Assembly: GCF_004349085.1 (NCBI RefSeq)
Contig: NZ_SMFM01000013.1
Coordinates: 1 to 45,620 of the forward strand
Length of the DNA: 45,620 nucleotides
Reading direction: 5' to 3'
From: Flavobacterium caseinilyticum
Lineage (GTDB): Bacteria; Bacteroidota; Bacteroidia; Flavobacteriales; Flavobacteriaceae
Shown: positions 34,042-43,057 of the stretch, piece after piece
Layout: each line of letters starts with the position of its first letter
Position numbering within the stretch: the stretch's first letter is position 1
The notes under the pieces: model-generated
Seen by the model: only the letters and a program-made list of their open reading frames with translations
Databases searched by the model: none
What the model was told of the DNA's origin: nothing
Translations under genes and position numbers: made by a program

Positions 34042-34872
34042 ATGAAAAAGATCTTATTTCCCACCGACTTTTCGGATGTTTCCAATAACGCATTCATCTA
34101 CGCATTAAAACTGGCCGACTCGATAAATGCCGCAATCATTACGATGCACGTGTATCAGCTGCCGCAAGCCAACTACATTAATGTGGCGGAATACTTGCAT
34201 GAAATTTATGATGTTACCGAGTTAAGCAATTTTGAAAATTATAAAGATGAAGTACCAATTTTAAGAAGGATTGCTGAAGAAAATAATTTGGGACATATCA
34301 AAATAAGTCACGCCTTAATTTTGGGTAATCTGATTCATGAAATCCAAAAAATCACGCAACAAGAACATATCGATTTTGTGGTGATGGGAACCAAAGGGGC
34401 AACCGGACTGAAAGAAACCTTTCTGGGTACAGTGGCAACTAAAGTGATGAATGATGTAAAAGCCGTAATTTTGGCTATACCGGAACGATGTAAATATCAG
34501 CCAATAAAAAAAATACTCTTTATTACGCAGTATAAACCGGAAGATATTGATTCTTTCATGAGAGTGATGGCTTTTGCCAACATCTTTCAGGCGCACACGG
34601 ATTGTTTGCGTGTAGTTCCGCCAAATCATGATGACAAACACGACAACATGAAAGATTGGAATACATTAGTTGAAAACCATGATATTACCTTTCATACCAT
34701 CAAAGGAGACGACGTTGAAGGTATTATTTTAAATTTTATTGAATTGCATAAAATTAATATGATTGCAATGCATGTGTACCGCAGGAATTTTTTCGAAAAA
34801 CTATTCCAAACCAGCCTTTCAAAAAAATTGGCTTTTCATATCGATATTCCTATTTTGGCTATTCATGAGTAA
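34042..34872 (+). CDS. Universal stress protein, two-domain
   Basis: The 276-residue protein starts MKKILFPTDFSDVSNNAFIYALKLAD, the Usp fold opening. The first domain contains VMGTKGATGLKETFLGTVA, the G-x2-G-x9-G(S/T) type nucleotide-binding loop. The second half is a more diverged Usp domain (KKILFITQYKPEDIDS onwards) ending in PILAIHE. Such tandem-domain Usps bind ATP or related ligands in stress responses. It is followed by a paralogue, with the second ATG 37 bp after its stop. Confidence 0.92.
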   Translation: MKKILFPTDFSDVSNNAFIYALKLADSINAAIITMHVYQLPQANYINVAEYLHEIYDVTELSNFENYKDEVPILRRIAEENNLGHIKISHALILGNLIHEIQKITQQEHIDFVVMGTKGATGLKETFLGTVATKVMNDVKAVILAIPERCKYQPIKKILFITQYKPEDIDSFMRVMAFANIFQAHTDCLRVVPPNHDDKHDNMKDWNTLVENHDITFHTIKGDDVEGIILNFIELHKINMIAMHVYRRNFFEKLFQTSLSKKLAFHIDIPILAIHE

Positions 34873-34911
34873 AACAGGTTGCTGAAATCTAACCATTTAA
34901 AAATTAACAAA

Positions 34912-35745
34912 ATGAAAAAAATTCTATTCCCAACCGATTTTTCCAAAGTAGCGACTAACGCCTTTGTACATGCCTTAGAGTTTGCGAAAATAGTGAATGC
35001 CGAACTGGTGCTACTGCACACTTTTCAATTGCCAATATATGACAATCAGTTTTTTCCAGAAAATTATGCCGTTATTTTCAATTCATTGGAACTTTCTCAA
35101 TTTGATATGTTTAAAGATGAGATCCCAAAACTCCGCGCTATTGCTGAAGAACGCCATTTAAGCAACATCAAGATGACCCACAGGCTGATGGACGGTGATT
35201 TGATTTTTAATATCAAAAAAGTAATTAATGAAGATAATATAGATTTTGTTGTAATGGGTACTTCGGGAGCCACAGGCTGGGATACATTTTTCATGGGAAC
35301 TAATACGGAATCTGCTATTTCACGCATCGATGTCCCAATGTTGTGTATTCCGATAGAAGCTAAATTCAAGAAAATTGAGATTATAGGTTTTACGACCCGC
35401 TTTAGACCAAAAGATAAAAAAGCGTTGAAAATGGTCTTGGAAATTGCTAAAAAAACCAACGCCAAAGTAAAATGTCTATATGTAAAAACCAACGAATCGG
35501 ATGTTTCTAAAGATACCGTAGCCAAATGGGAACAAGAATTTATACAGGAACCAATTGAGTTTTTTGTAGTTCATAGTGATGAGGTCAAAGAAACTATATT
35601 GGACTTTATTATGTACAAAGAAGTTGATGTACTGACTATGCTTACCTATAAAAGAGGTTTTTTTGAAGGATTATTCAAACCTAGTTTAACAAAAAAAGTA
35701 GTTACCAATTTTGATATTCCAATTTTAGCTATTCATATCGAATAA
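34912..35745 (+). CDS. Universal stress protein, two-domain paralogue
   Basis: The protein has 277 residues from ATG 34912 (MKKILFPTDFSKVATNAFVHAL). An upstream in-frame ATG at 34879 adds 11 residues not typical of the family. Layout is the same as the preceding gene; the loop reads VMGTSGATGWDTFFMGTNTE and the C-terminus ends PILAIHIE. The close match of start and end sequences shows tandem duplication. Probably co-transcribed with the first copy. Confidence 0.92.
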   Translation: MKKILFPTDFSKVATNAFVHALEFAKIVNAELVLLHTFQLPIYDNQFFPENYAVIFNSLELSQFDMFKDEIPKLRAIAEERHLSNIKMTHRLMDGDLIFNIKKVINEDNIDFVVMGTSGATGWDTFFMGTNTESAISRIDVPMLCIPIEAKFKKIEIIGFTTRFRPKDKKALKMVLEIAKKTNAKVKCLYVKTNESDVSKDTVAKWEQEFIQEPIEFFVVHSDEVKETILDFIMYKEVDVLTMLTYKRGFFEGLFKPSLTKKVVTNFDIPILAIHIE

Positions 35746-35833
35746 ATGCATTTTAAATTTAAAGTGGTAGTTGAGACTTCATTATTTAACATAGTAAATT
35801 GCTTCTCTGCTCCATAAATAATTGTGTAAGCAC

Positions 35834-35841
35834 TATATTTG
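35834..35841 (+). promoter_or_regulatory. -7 promoter box for the MutS-like gene
   Basis: TATATTTG matches TAnnTTTG and lies 18 bp before the ATG at 35860. Confidence 0.6.
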
Positions 35842-35859
35842 TCGTTCATCAAATAAAAT

Positions 35860-37632
35860 ATGGAAGTTTACAAACAAAAAAAAGAAGGCTTTACAACAGC
35901 ATTAATCAAAATAAATAAAAAGTACAATACGATAAGCATTTTAAGAATGCTTGCTATTGTACTTTTTCTAGTTTCAATCTATTATTACATCAAAACAAGC
36001 GATATTTTTTTTGTCGTTTTGGCTGTTTTTCTTTTTGCTGTATTTGTAACCTTGATGCGTATTCATTCCAAATTACTTTTTCAGAAGCAAGTCAATCAGG
36101 CATTGGTGGATATTAATGAAAATGAAGAGTCCTATCTCCAAAGAAATAAAATACCTTTTGAAAACGGAGAGGAATTCAATGATTTTCATCATCCGTATGC
36201 CTATGATTTAGATATTTTTGGCGAGCATTCTTTATTCCAAAATTTGAATAGAACTGCCACTTACATTGGAAAAAAAACATTGGCAAACCAACTTTTAACC
36301 ATTCTTCCAAATGATGAAATTGCCAGAAATCATAAAGCGGTAAAAGAATTATCTCAAAAGGTAGATTGGCGTCAGGAGTTTTTGGCTTTCGCCAAAATAA
36401 GCAATGACAAGCAATCTAATTATGAAACTTTGCTCAAGTGGAGTATTTTCAAGAGTACGCCTTTTTCAAAAGTCAGTATTTTTATTTCTTACTTTTCTCC
36501 GTTTCTTTTTCTGGGCGTTTTGGTTGCATATTTAGTAACTTCTAATATTATTTTTGCAACTGTTTTGTCTTATTTGTTTGTTTTCAATTTAATTATTTTG
36601 GGTCGATTTATGAAGAGAATTCAAGTTGAAATTGCCAATTCATCTGCTATTGATAAAACCATCCATCAATATAGTTTGTTGTTGAAAAAAATCGAACAAG
36701 AATCTTTTCAGTCGGAGAAACTGATCGATTTGCAACAAAAGCTACTGTTTAAAAAAGAAAACGCGAGTGTTCATTTGAAACAATTAGCCGGTTTGTTTTC
36801 GAAAATGGACAGTATCTCAAATTTCGTCACGGCTATCGTGTTCAATGGAACGTTTCTTTTTAATTTACATGTCTTAAAATCCCTAATTCAGTGGAAAAAA
36901 GATCATGCTCACGCGCTCGAAGATTGGTTGGAAGTTATTGGCGAATTCGAAATGTTGAATAGTTTGGCAAATCTTTCCTTTAATAATCCGGAGTTTACGT
37001 TTCCAACATTAAATACTAATTTTGAAATTGATTTTTCCAATTTGAGTCACCCTTTATTGAATGAAAAAACAAGAATAGGGAATGATGTCACTTTTCATCC
37101 AGAATCCTTCATGATTTTAACCGGTTCCAATATGTCAGGTAAAAGTACGTTCCTGAGAAGTTTGGGAATAAATATGGTTCTAACAGGTGTAGGCGCGCCG
37201 GTTTGTGCCAGTCAGGCCAATGTACATCCACTGCCAGTATTAGTTTCAATGCGATTATCAGATTCCTTATCGGATAGCGAATCGTACTTTTTCGCTGAAA
37301 TTAAGCGTCTTAAACAAATTATGGACGAACTGGAAAATAGACCTGCTTTTGTTTTATTAGATGAAATATTACGAGGAACCAATTCAGATGATAAGCGCAA
37401 CGGAACAATCGAAGTAGTTAAAAAAGTGATCGGTAAAAAAGCCATTGGCGCTATTGCTACTCACGACATTGAAGTTTGTCTGACAACAAATGATTATCCA
37501 AACATACTGACAAACAAATGCTTTGAGGTAGAAATCATCAATAATGATTTGCATTTTGACTATAAACTCCGCGATGGAATTTGTAAAAACAGAAGCGCAA
37601 CATTCCTAATGAAAAAAATGGGAGTAATTTAA
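35860..37632 (+). CDS. Membrane-anchored MutS-like ATPase
   Basis: The 590-residue protein has two pairs of hydrophobic helices, around residues 27-70 and 205-250. Then come a coiled-coil/lever-like helical region and a C-terminal MutS ATPase domain: Walker A GSNMSGKSTFLRS near residue 425 and Walker B FVLLDEILRGTNS near residue 500, with ATHDIEVC as the H-loop. It lacks the mismatch-recognition domains of MutS. Membrane-bound MutS-like proteins of this form are common in Bacteroidota and have no settled function, so a mismatch-repair role should not be assumed. It is convergent with the ABC exporter. Confidence 0.88.
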   Translation: MEVYKQKKEGFTTALIKINKKYNTISILRMLAIVLFLVSIYYYIKTSDIFFVVLAVFLFAVFVTLMRIHSKLLFQKQVNQALVDINENEESYLQRNKIPFENGEEFNDFHHPYAYDLDIFGEHSLFQNLNRTATYIGKKTLANQLLTILPNDEIARNHKAVKELSQKVDWRQEFLAFAKISNDKQSNYETLLKWSIFKSTPFSKVSIFISYFSPFLFLGVLVAYLVTSNIIFATVLSYLFVFNLIILGRFMKRIQVEIANSSAIDKTIHQYSLLLKKIEQESFQSEKLIDLQQKLLFKKENASVHLKQLAGLFSKMDSISNFVTAIVFNGTFLFNLHVLKSLIQWKKDHAHALEDWLEVIGEFEMLNSLANLSFNNPEFTFPTLNTNFEIDFSNLSHPLLNEKTRIGNDVTFHPESFMILTGSNMSGKSTFLRSLGINMVLTGVGAPVCASQANVHPLPVLVSMRLSDSLSDSESYFFAEIKRLKQIMDELENRPAFVLLDEILRGTNSDDKRNGTIEVVKKVIGKKAIGAIATHDIEVCLTTNDYPNILTNKCFEVEIINNDLHFDYKLRDGICKNRSATFLMKKMGVI

Positions 37633-37696
37633 TCTCAGATTAAAATTCAGGAAAAAATATTTATTTTTTAGTTAACTGTTAAATGAAAATCTACAT

Positions 37697-37733
37697 ACAA
37701 ACTCCATTCAGCTTACTGAATGGAGTTTGTTTT
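37697..37733. terminator. Terminator between MutS-like and ABC genes
   Basis: ACAAACTCCATTCAG (37697-37711) pairs with CTGAATGGAGTTTGT (37716-37730) around a 4-nt loop, followed by TTT. It lies between two convergent genes and can serve both strands. Confidence 0.85.
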
Positions 37734-37759
37734 ATGTCTAATTTATCCCGTACTGAAAT

Positions 37760-39547
37760 TTACGAATTACTAAACTGCAGATTACTTAAGTTTTTGTAGA
37801 TACCATTTTCTAAGGCAAGCAATTCTTGATGCGTTCCCTGTTCAGTAATTTTTCCTTTATCCAAAACTAAAATTTGATCTGCACTACGAATGGTCGAAAG
37901 ACGGTGCGCAATTATAATACTGGTTCTTCCTTGCATTAAAATTTCTAACGCTTCTTGGACTAATTTTTCACTTTCACTGTCTAATGATGATGTGGCTTCA
38001 TCCAAAATCAAAATACTCGGATTTTTTAGCAAGGCTCTGGCAATGGCAATACGTTGTCGTTGTCCGCCAGAAAGTTTAATTCCTCTTTCTCCAACTATAG
38101 TTTCAAATTTTTCAGGAAAGCTTTCAACGAAATTATAAGCATTGGCTTGTTTTGCAGCGGTAAGAATTTCTTCTTCCGTGGCATTTGGTTTTCCATAAGC
38201 AATATTTTCTCTAATGGTTCCTCCAAACAATATTACGTCTTGGGGCACGATGCTCATGTTACCACGAAGGTCTTCTAAATCGAAGTCGTAAATGTTTTTG
38301 CCATCTACTAATATTTCTCCTTCATCAATATTATAAAAACGTAATAATAGCGAAGCAATAGTCGATTTTCCAGTTCCACTTGGGCCTACAATGGCAATTT
38401 TTTGGCCAAAATTAGCAGTGAAACTAACATCTTTCAATACTTTGATCTCTTTTCTGGAATGATAGCTGAACGCTACATTTTTGAATGTAACATTACCTTT
38501 TATTTTTTGGGTTTTAGCAACATCTTGAACTGAATTAATTTTTTCAGGAGTTTCGTCCAGTAATTCAAAAACTCGTTCTGTTGCGCCGATTGCTTTTTGG
38601 ATTTGGGCATAAAGCTCTGCAATTCCTCCGAAAGAAGCTCCAACAAATGTAGAATACAGTACAAATGAGATCAGTTGTCCCACACTCATCTCTCCGCTAA
38701 TACTTAATCGAACACCATACCAGACTACGGCTACGATGGCTCCAAAAAGACAGAAAATAATGAATGAAGCAAAGTAACCACGGTATTTCCCGCCTTTAAT
38801 AGCTATTGTAACAACTTCCTTTATTTTTCCGTTGTAACGGGCAATTTCGTACCATTCATTGGCGAAAGCCTTAACAATACTGATACCTTGCATGGTTTCT
38901 TCGACAATTACCTGGCTTTCGGCTACTTTATCCTGAACATTTTTTGAATATTTTCGAATGAATCGTCCGAAAATAACTGCCGCTACAGCGACAAGCGGAA
39001 CTACAGATAGCATCAACAACGTCAATTTAATACTTTCATTCGCCAATAAAAGAACGCCACCAACAATTAAAATAAATTGTCTAAGGAATTCGGCGATTGT
39101 TGATGTTAAAGTATCTTGTATTTGGGTTATATCAGAACTGATTCGGCTGTTTAATTCCCCAACACGCTTTTGCGAGAAAAAGGACATCGGTAGTTTTACT
39201 AAATTACTGTAAAGTGCGACTCTAAGATTGGCCAACGTGTTTTCAGTAAAATTGACAAATAAATATAATCTGAAAAACGAAAATATAGATTGAAGAAATA
39301 AGATTATAATCAAACCTCCAGCAATCATGTCAGCCTGCGAGTTGTCTTTATTTTTTACGCAGTCAATAAGCATTCCCATTAATTTCGGAAAAGCAAGAGC
39401 GGTTGCTCCGGTAAATAATAAAAAAATTAAACCTACATAAAATTTCCAACGGTGATTTCCTGCATATTGAAATATTACGGTTGCTTTTTGGAGTGAACTT
39501 GCAGTAATTTTTGATTTTGGTAAATCGTTTTCTTTGAACCTGGCCAT
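37760..39547 (-). CDS. ABC exporter, permease and ATPase fused (MsbA-like)
   Basis: The 595-residue half-transporter has six membrane helices (about 35-310) and a C-terminal ATPase with Walker A GPSGTGKST (~390), the signature LSGGQRQRIA (~495), Walker B ILILDEATSSLD and the H-loop AHRLST. It should form a homodimeric exporter of lipids or hydrophobic compounds; the substrate cannot be told from sequence. A -7 box lies 19 bp upstream of the start. Confidence 0.95.
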   Translation of the reverse strand: MARFKENDLPKSKITASSLQKATVIFQYAGNHRWKFYVGLIFLLFTGATALAFPKLMGMLIDCVKNKDNSQADMIAGGLIIILFLQSIFSFFRLYLFVNFTENTLANLRVALYSNLVKLPMSFFSQKRVGELNSRISSDITQIQDTLTSTIAEFLRQFILIVGGVLLLANESIKLTLLMLSVVPLVAVAAVIFGRFIRKYSKNVQDKVAESQVIVEETMQGISIVKAFANEWYEIARYNGKIKEVVTIAIKGGKYRGYFASFIIFCLFGAIVAVVWYGVRLSISGEMSVGQLISFVLYSTFVGASFGGIAELYAQIQKAIGATERVFELLDETPEKINSVQDVAKTQKIKGNVTFKNVAFSYHSRKEIKVLKDVSFTANFGQKIAIVGPSGTGKSTIASLLLRFYNIDEGEILVDGKNIYDFDLEDLRGNMSIVPQDVILFGGTIRENIAYGKPNATEEEILTAAKQANAYNFVESFPEKFETIVGERGIKLSGGQRQRIAIARALLKNPSILILDEATSSLDSESEKLVQEALEILMQGRTSIIIAHRLSTIRSADQILVLDKGKITEQGTHQELLALENGIYKNLSNLQFSNS

Positions 39548-39565
39548 TATCTATTGTTTATAGCG

Positions 39566-39573
39566 CAAATGTA
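39566..39573 (-). promoter_or_regulatory. -7 promoter box for the ABC exporter
   Basis: On the minus strand TACATTTG matches TAnnTTTG, 18 bp before ATG 39547. Confidence 0.6.
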
Positions 39574-39712
39574 AGACTATAGCGAATCAATACAAAAAAA
39601 TACTAGAGTTTCATGCTTAACATAACGTACTATGATAGAGCGTAAAAGCAAATAGACTCAATATTTTATTCATTTTTTTTACTTTTTTGCTTGCAGATAC
39701 GAATTCTAACAG

Positions 39713-39720
39713 TATATTTG
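39713..39720 (+). promoter_or_regulatory. -7 promoter box for tRNA-Val
   Basis: TATATTTG lies 38 bp before the tRNA 5' end, with TTGC motifs about 20 bp upstream as a -33 element. Confidence 0.6.
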
Positions 39721-39758
39721 CAATCGCAATAAGGAAATGAAAATGACTCTATTGTTTA

Positions 39759-39833
39759 GGGCGATTAGCTCAGCTGGTTCAGAGCACCTCGTTTACACCG
39801 AGGGGGTCGGGGGTTCGAACCCCTCATCGCCCA
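39759..39833 (+). tRNA. tRNA-Val (anticodon UAC)
   Basis: The 75-nt cloverleaf has acceptor arms GGGCGAT and ATCGCCC with discriminator A. The anticodon arm is CCTCG-TTTACAC-CGAGG with TAC at 39794-39796, and the T-arm contains GGTTCGAACCCC. No CCA is encoded. Its 3' end overlaps the last codons of the minus-strand serine recombinase, so it marks the insertion point of the second mobile element. Confidence 0.97.
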
Positions 39834-39842
39834 CTGTGAGGG
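39821..39842. other. Candidate attachment junction at the tRNA-Val 3' end
   Basis: CCCTCA (39821-39826) and TGAGGG (39837-39842) form an inverted repeat with a 10-bp spacer that spans the end of the tRNA. Serine integrase sites are typically imperfect dyads. The chromosome (tRNA) ends and the recombinase gene begins here. The second junction is outside the window. Confidence 0.35.
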
Positions 39843-41347
39843 ATTACCGAAAGGTTTTCCCTCTTTTTTTTGTATATAAGACATCCCTTTTCCTCCATTT
39901 TACTGGCATTATGAGAAAATATATCTAAAATTGTAGGTGTTCGATATATACCCTCTTGGTAGTATAAGTTACCATTGAACACCATGTTTACAAACTCACG
40001 CTTTTGTAAAGTATCTGACCTCGTGTAGGCATGTTTAATATCACCCAATATATCCAGATTACGGTCTAAAATCTTGAAGGCCTTTCCTTGATTTGGGCTA
40101 AGCCTTTCTATTGCTGCCTTAAGGGTCAATATATGGTCACTGTAGGTTGAATACCATCTTTCGTAGGTATCCTTGTTTATCTCGTCCCTAAACCATTTTT
40201 CTTCTACTGCATTTAATAGCTGCAGTATTTCCTCCAGCTCATGTTTTTTGTCTGCTACTTTTTTCTTGTTTGCCTTTACTTCCTGTTCAATTGAGGCGTA
40301 ACTGCCATCTCTTATCTCTTTAATCTTCCTTTCGGGAACGCTCATGAGATCGCAGACGTTTAAGAATTGCTCATGTGCTTTGATAGCACTAATGTTGTTA
40401 TGCTTTGAATGCTTGCATTTATAATAGTAGAAGTATTTTCCAGATTTACCACGAGAAGGCGCACCAGTAAGCGGAGTTCCACAATGGCATTTTACAACGC
40501 CCCGTAGCGGTATTTCATCATCGATAACTACCTTTACTTTATCAACTTTCTTCATTTTAGACTGCACCATTGTCCATGTTGTCTTATCAACTATTGGCTC
40601 ATGAATGGCTGGAAAAAGACCTCCCGGCAGATCTTTGAACGGTTCAACCCTTACAAGCCCTGCATAAACAGGATTTGCAAGCACACGATCAATAGCCATG
40701 TTGCCTTTCCTGTCAAAACCTGATTGATAAGCTATTTCTTTGATTTTATATAACGGCACATCACGCAGATACATATCATAAATTGTTTTGACAATTTTAG
40801 CTTCTATCTCATTTACTTCAAGGTGCCGCTGTTTTCCTTCTCCAACCTTGCTGTAGCCGAAAGGTTTTTCTCTAGTAAGGAAACGACCTTCTTTTGCACG
40901 AGCTGTATAGAGTCCGCCACGCACTTTTATACTCCTGTTGATATTGTCTTCTTCAGCTAGCAACAATTGTAAGCCTGCTCGGAAAAAGCTTCCCGGTGTA
41001 TCATAATCAAAAACGATCCCTTCGGTCACGCTGATAATCTGAATACTGTATTTTTTTTGGAATTGTTTGACCAAACTCATAGCTTCACCAGCATCCCTGC
41101 TAAAGCGGTCAAGCTGGTCTACAAGAAGGTAGTCTACCGATTTATAATGCTTGGCAATGAATGCCTGTAATTTTATAAAATCTGGACGGTCAAAAGTCTT
41201 GGCACTTTTACCTCTGTCAATGAACGAATCCACCAACTGTATATTATTATATTGCAGGTATTGATCGGTATACAATTCCTGTCTTTCAATCGAGCCATTG
41301 CTTTGCCCTAATTGACTAAATCTTAAATATCTAATCGCCCTCTTCAT
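39824..41347 (-). CDS. Large serine recombinase
   Basis: The 507-residue protein has the resolvase N-domain with the likely nucleophile Ser11 (RYLRFSQ) and DQLDRFSRD. The recombinase domain (about 165-265) contains KPFGYSKVGEG and ANPVYAGLVR, followed by a zinc ribbon (CHCGTPL, then YKCKHSKH) and a coiled coil (about 355-390). This is the layout of large serine integrases that insert an element without host factors. The stop and last three codons (SGR) lie inside the tRNA-Val gene, so the present C-terminus is set by the insertion. It overlaps the small upstream gene by 17 bp. Confidence 0.95.
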   Translation of the reverse strand: MKRAIRYLRFSQLGQSNGSIERQELYTDQYLQYNNIQLVDSFIDRGKSAKTFDRPDFIKLQAFIAKHYKSVDYLLVDQLDRFSRDAGEAMSLVKQFQKKYSIQIISVTEGIVFDYDTPGSFFRAGLQLLLAEEDNINRSIKVRGGLYTARAKEGRFLTREKPFGYSKVGEGKQRHLEVNEIEAKIVKTIYDMYLRDVPLYKIKEIAYQSGFDRKGNMAIDRVLANPVYAGLVRVEPFKDLPGGLFPAIHEPIVDKTTWTMVQSKMKKVDKVKVVIDDEIPLRGVVKCHCGTPLTGAPSRGKSGKYFYYYKCKHSKHNNISAIKAHEQFLNVCDLMSVPERKIKEIRDGSYASIEQEVKANKKKVADKKHELEEILQLLNAVEEKWFRDEINKDTYERWYSTYSDHILTLKAAIERLSPNQGKAFKILDRNLDILGDIKHAYTRSDTLQKREFVNMVFNGNLYYQEGIYRTPTILDIFSHNASKMEEKGCLIYKKKRENLSVIPHSGR

Positions 41348-41486
41348 ATAATTCTTTCAATGTTAATGACACAATAATTTCAATCATTAAATTTACGAAT
41401 TTTTGTTCATTTTCCCGCTCTATATCTTCATAATTTTTTAAGATATATTCTTCTACATCAGTCTGTTTGATAAATTTCTGTTTCAT
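41331..41486 (-). CDS. Small acidic protein upstream of the recombinase
   Basis: The protein has 51 residues from ATG 41486 (MKQKFIKQTDVEEYILKNYE). The frame is open upstream to 41537, but AAAGGAGGT lies 6 bp before this ATG and fixes the start. Such a strong Shine-Dalgarno is unusual in Bacteroidota. The protein is mostly helical and acidic with no known domain. It overlaps the recombinase start by 17 bp and is probably a coupled accessory or regulatory peptide. Confidence 0.65.
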   Translation of the reverse strand: MKQKFIKQTDVEEYILKNYEDIERENEQKFVNLMIEIIVSLTLKELYEEGD

Positions 41487-41634
41487 TTTTGTACCTCCTT
41501 TTACTTTTGGTAAAACAATAATTTTTAATCTGCACATGAATTTAATACCATAGATGACTTAAGAGTAAATACAGTCTCACCGAGGAACTCTTTGGCTGCA
41601 TTAGTCTCAAAGCAATATTAGGAACAGTTATAAA

Positions 41635-41681
41635 AAAAACAAAGACAATCCCTCCTTATCGTCGGGACAGTCTTTGTTTTT
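41635..41681 (-). terminator. Intrinsic terminator of the mobilization operon
   Basis: AAAAACAAAGAC (41635-41646) pairs with GTCTTTGTTTTT (41670-41681), with additional TCCC/GGGA pairing inside. On the minus strand the stem is followed by a run of eight T residues. It lies 87 bp beyond the relaxase stop. Its core resembles the stem-loop at 14692-14726. Confidence 0.8.
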
Positions 41682-41767
41682 AAAAAGAGTTGGTACAGCC
41701 AATTTGATGAATCACTCCTTTGTCGTGAATCAACAAAAAGGCTGGCGATTAAAATTGATAGTAGGCA

Positions 41768-43057
41768 CTATCTTTTTTTGCGTCTGGCTTTCTTTTTCAT
41801 TTGGTTGGCAAATAATACTTCATCATAGTCTTCTGCTTTTCCATTGGATAACAACCCTCCAAAGACTTCTATAAGGCTGCTTTCTTCGGGGCTATTGGAC
41901 AGATCTTCCTTGGCCAAAAAGCCAAACAGATTGTTTGGTTCTTTGCTATTTTCATCTATAGTGGCATTGTTCTTTGAAGCACCATTTCCCTGTATAGGCT
42001 GCTCCATTTTATTGCCATTATTCCACCAGTCATTGAATACGTTAGCCGAAAGGTTTTTGCCTAATTGCGAACCATTCCACACGGATTTCGAACTATGGTC
42101 AACAAAGGTTATTCCATAAACTCTGCCTTGCGTATTTCTTCTTACAACGGTATTTATACCTCGTTCCAACAACCATTTTTTGAATTCTTTTTCATCCGAT
42201 GCCGTCTGCAAGCACATCTCAATGGTTGTCTTAAGCAAAGCTTTGGATGGCTCATTTTTTAACAATTCTTTGGACTGGGCATAGTGTTGTTGAAGATGAA
42301 AATATCCTGCCTGTTTACCGAACAGCGAAGCCTTAAAGGGATTGCTTGCTTTTTCTCCCTTTTCATTTATTGCAAAATATACCAGTCCTTGTTTTGGGAT
42401 TTCATTAAATTCGCCCTTGACTTCTTCGGCGGTAATATTGAAAAGGGAAAGCAGGGCATTGTAGGTTCCGAAACCCTCAAATTTGTAGTACTTTGGTAAA
42501 TTACGGATTACCGAAGCCATCTGGCTCTTTATATCTCCAGCCTTATAATCAACTGGTTTGAATATTTGATTTTGTGGATTTTGCTTTTTCTCGATAGCCG
42601 ATATCAAGGAGAATTGTTTTTCCAATTCCCGACAGACATTCATCGAATGTCTTTTTTCAAATTTATCCGATATTTTCCTGCCATTTTCATCCACACAAAC
42701 TGATACGATATGAATATGGGTCCGCTCAATATCTGTATGCTTGAATACCACAAAAGGCTGTTCAGCGTAACCCATTTTCTGCATATACTTTTGCGCCAGC
42801 TTTTCAAATTGTTCATCACTTACTTTATCCTTCGGATCAGGATTGAGAGAGATATGTAATATTGATTTTTCAGTCTTTCGGTTGGCCAGCAGGTACGGTT
42901 CAAAAGAACGCAACAGTTGACTGGTGGCAAAACTGCCATCGGGGGTTTGAATTATCTTATTGGTATACAAAATCTGTCCATTATCTTTTTCCACTTTAAG
43001 CTGATTGTACACCAAAGCACCATACAGATTGCTGCCTCTTCCGATTTTCGCTATCAT
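41768..43057 (-). CDS. mobB: Relaxase / mobilization nuclease
   Basis: The 429-residue protein has the relaxase opening MIAKIGRGSNLYGALVYNQ with candidate catalytic Tyr12/Tyr17. The metal-binding HTDIERTHIHIVSV (residues 107-120) is the three-histidine motif of relaxases. The C-terminal third is low-complexity and charged, ending KKKARRKKR. It should nick the element's origin of transfer and pilot the strand through a helper conjugation system. Its start overlaps the upstream accessory gene by 4 bp. Confidence 0.92.
   Translation of the reverse strand: MIAKIGRGSNLYGALVYNQLKVEKDNGQILYTNKIIQTPDGSFATSQLLRSFEPYLLANRKTEKSILHISLNPDPKDKVSDEQFEKLAQKYMQKMGYAEQPFVVFKHTDIERTHIHIVSVCVDENGRKISDKFEKRHSMNVCRELEKQFSLISAIEKKQNPQNQIFKPVDYKAGDIKSQMASVIRNLPKYYKFEGFGTYNALLSLFNITAEEVKGEFNEIPKQGLVYFAINEKGEKASNPFKASLFGKQAGYFHLQQHYAQSKELLKNEPSKALLKTTIEMCLQTASDEKEFKKWLLERGINTVVRRNTQGRVYGITFVDHSSKSVWNGSQLGKNLSANVFNDWWNNGNKMEQPIQGNGASKNNATIDENSKEPNNLFGFLAKEDLSNSPEESSLIEVFGGLLSNGKAEDYDEVLFANQMKKKARRKKR

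Noticed and set aside
41674..42499. Several plus-strand frames opposite the relaxase
   Set aside because: They are antisense to the relaxase and have no coherent domain.
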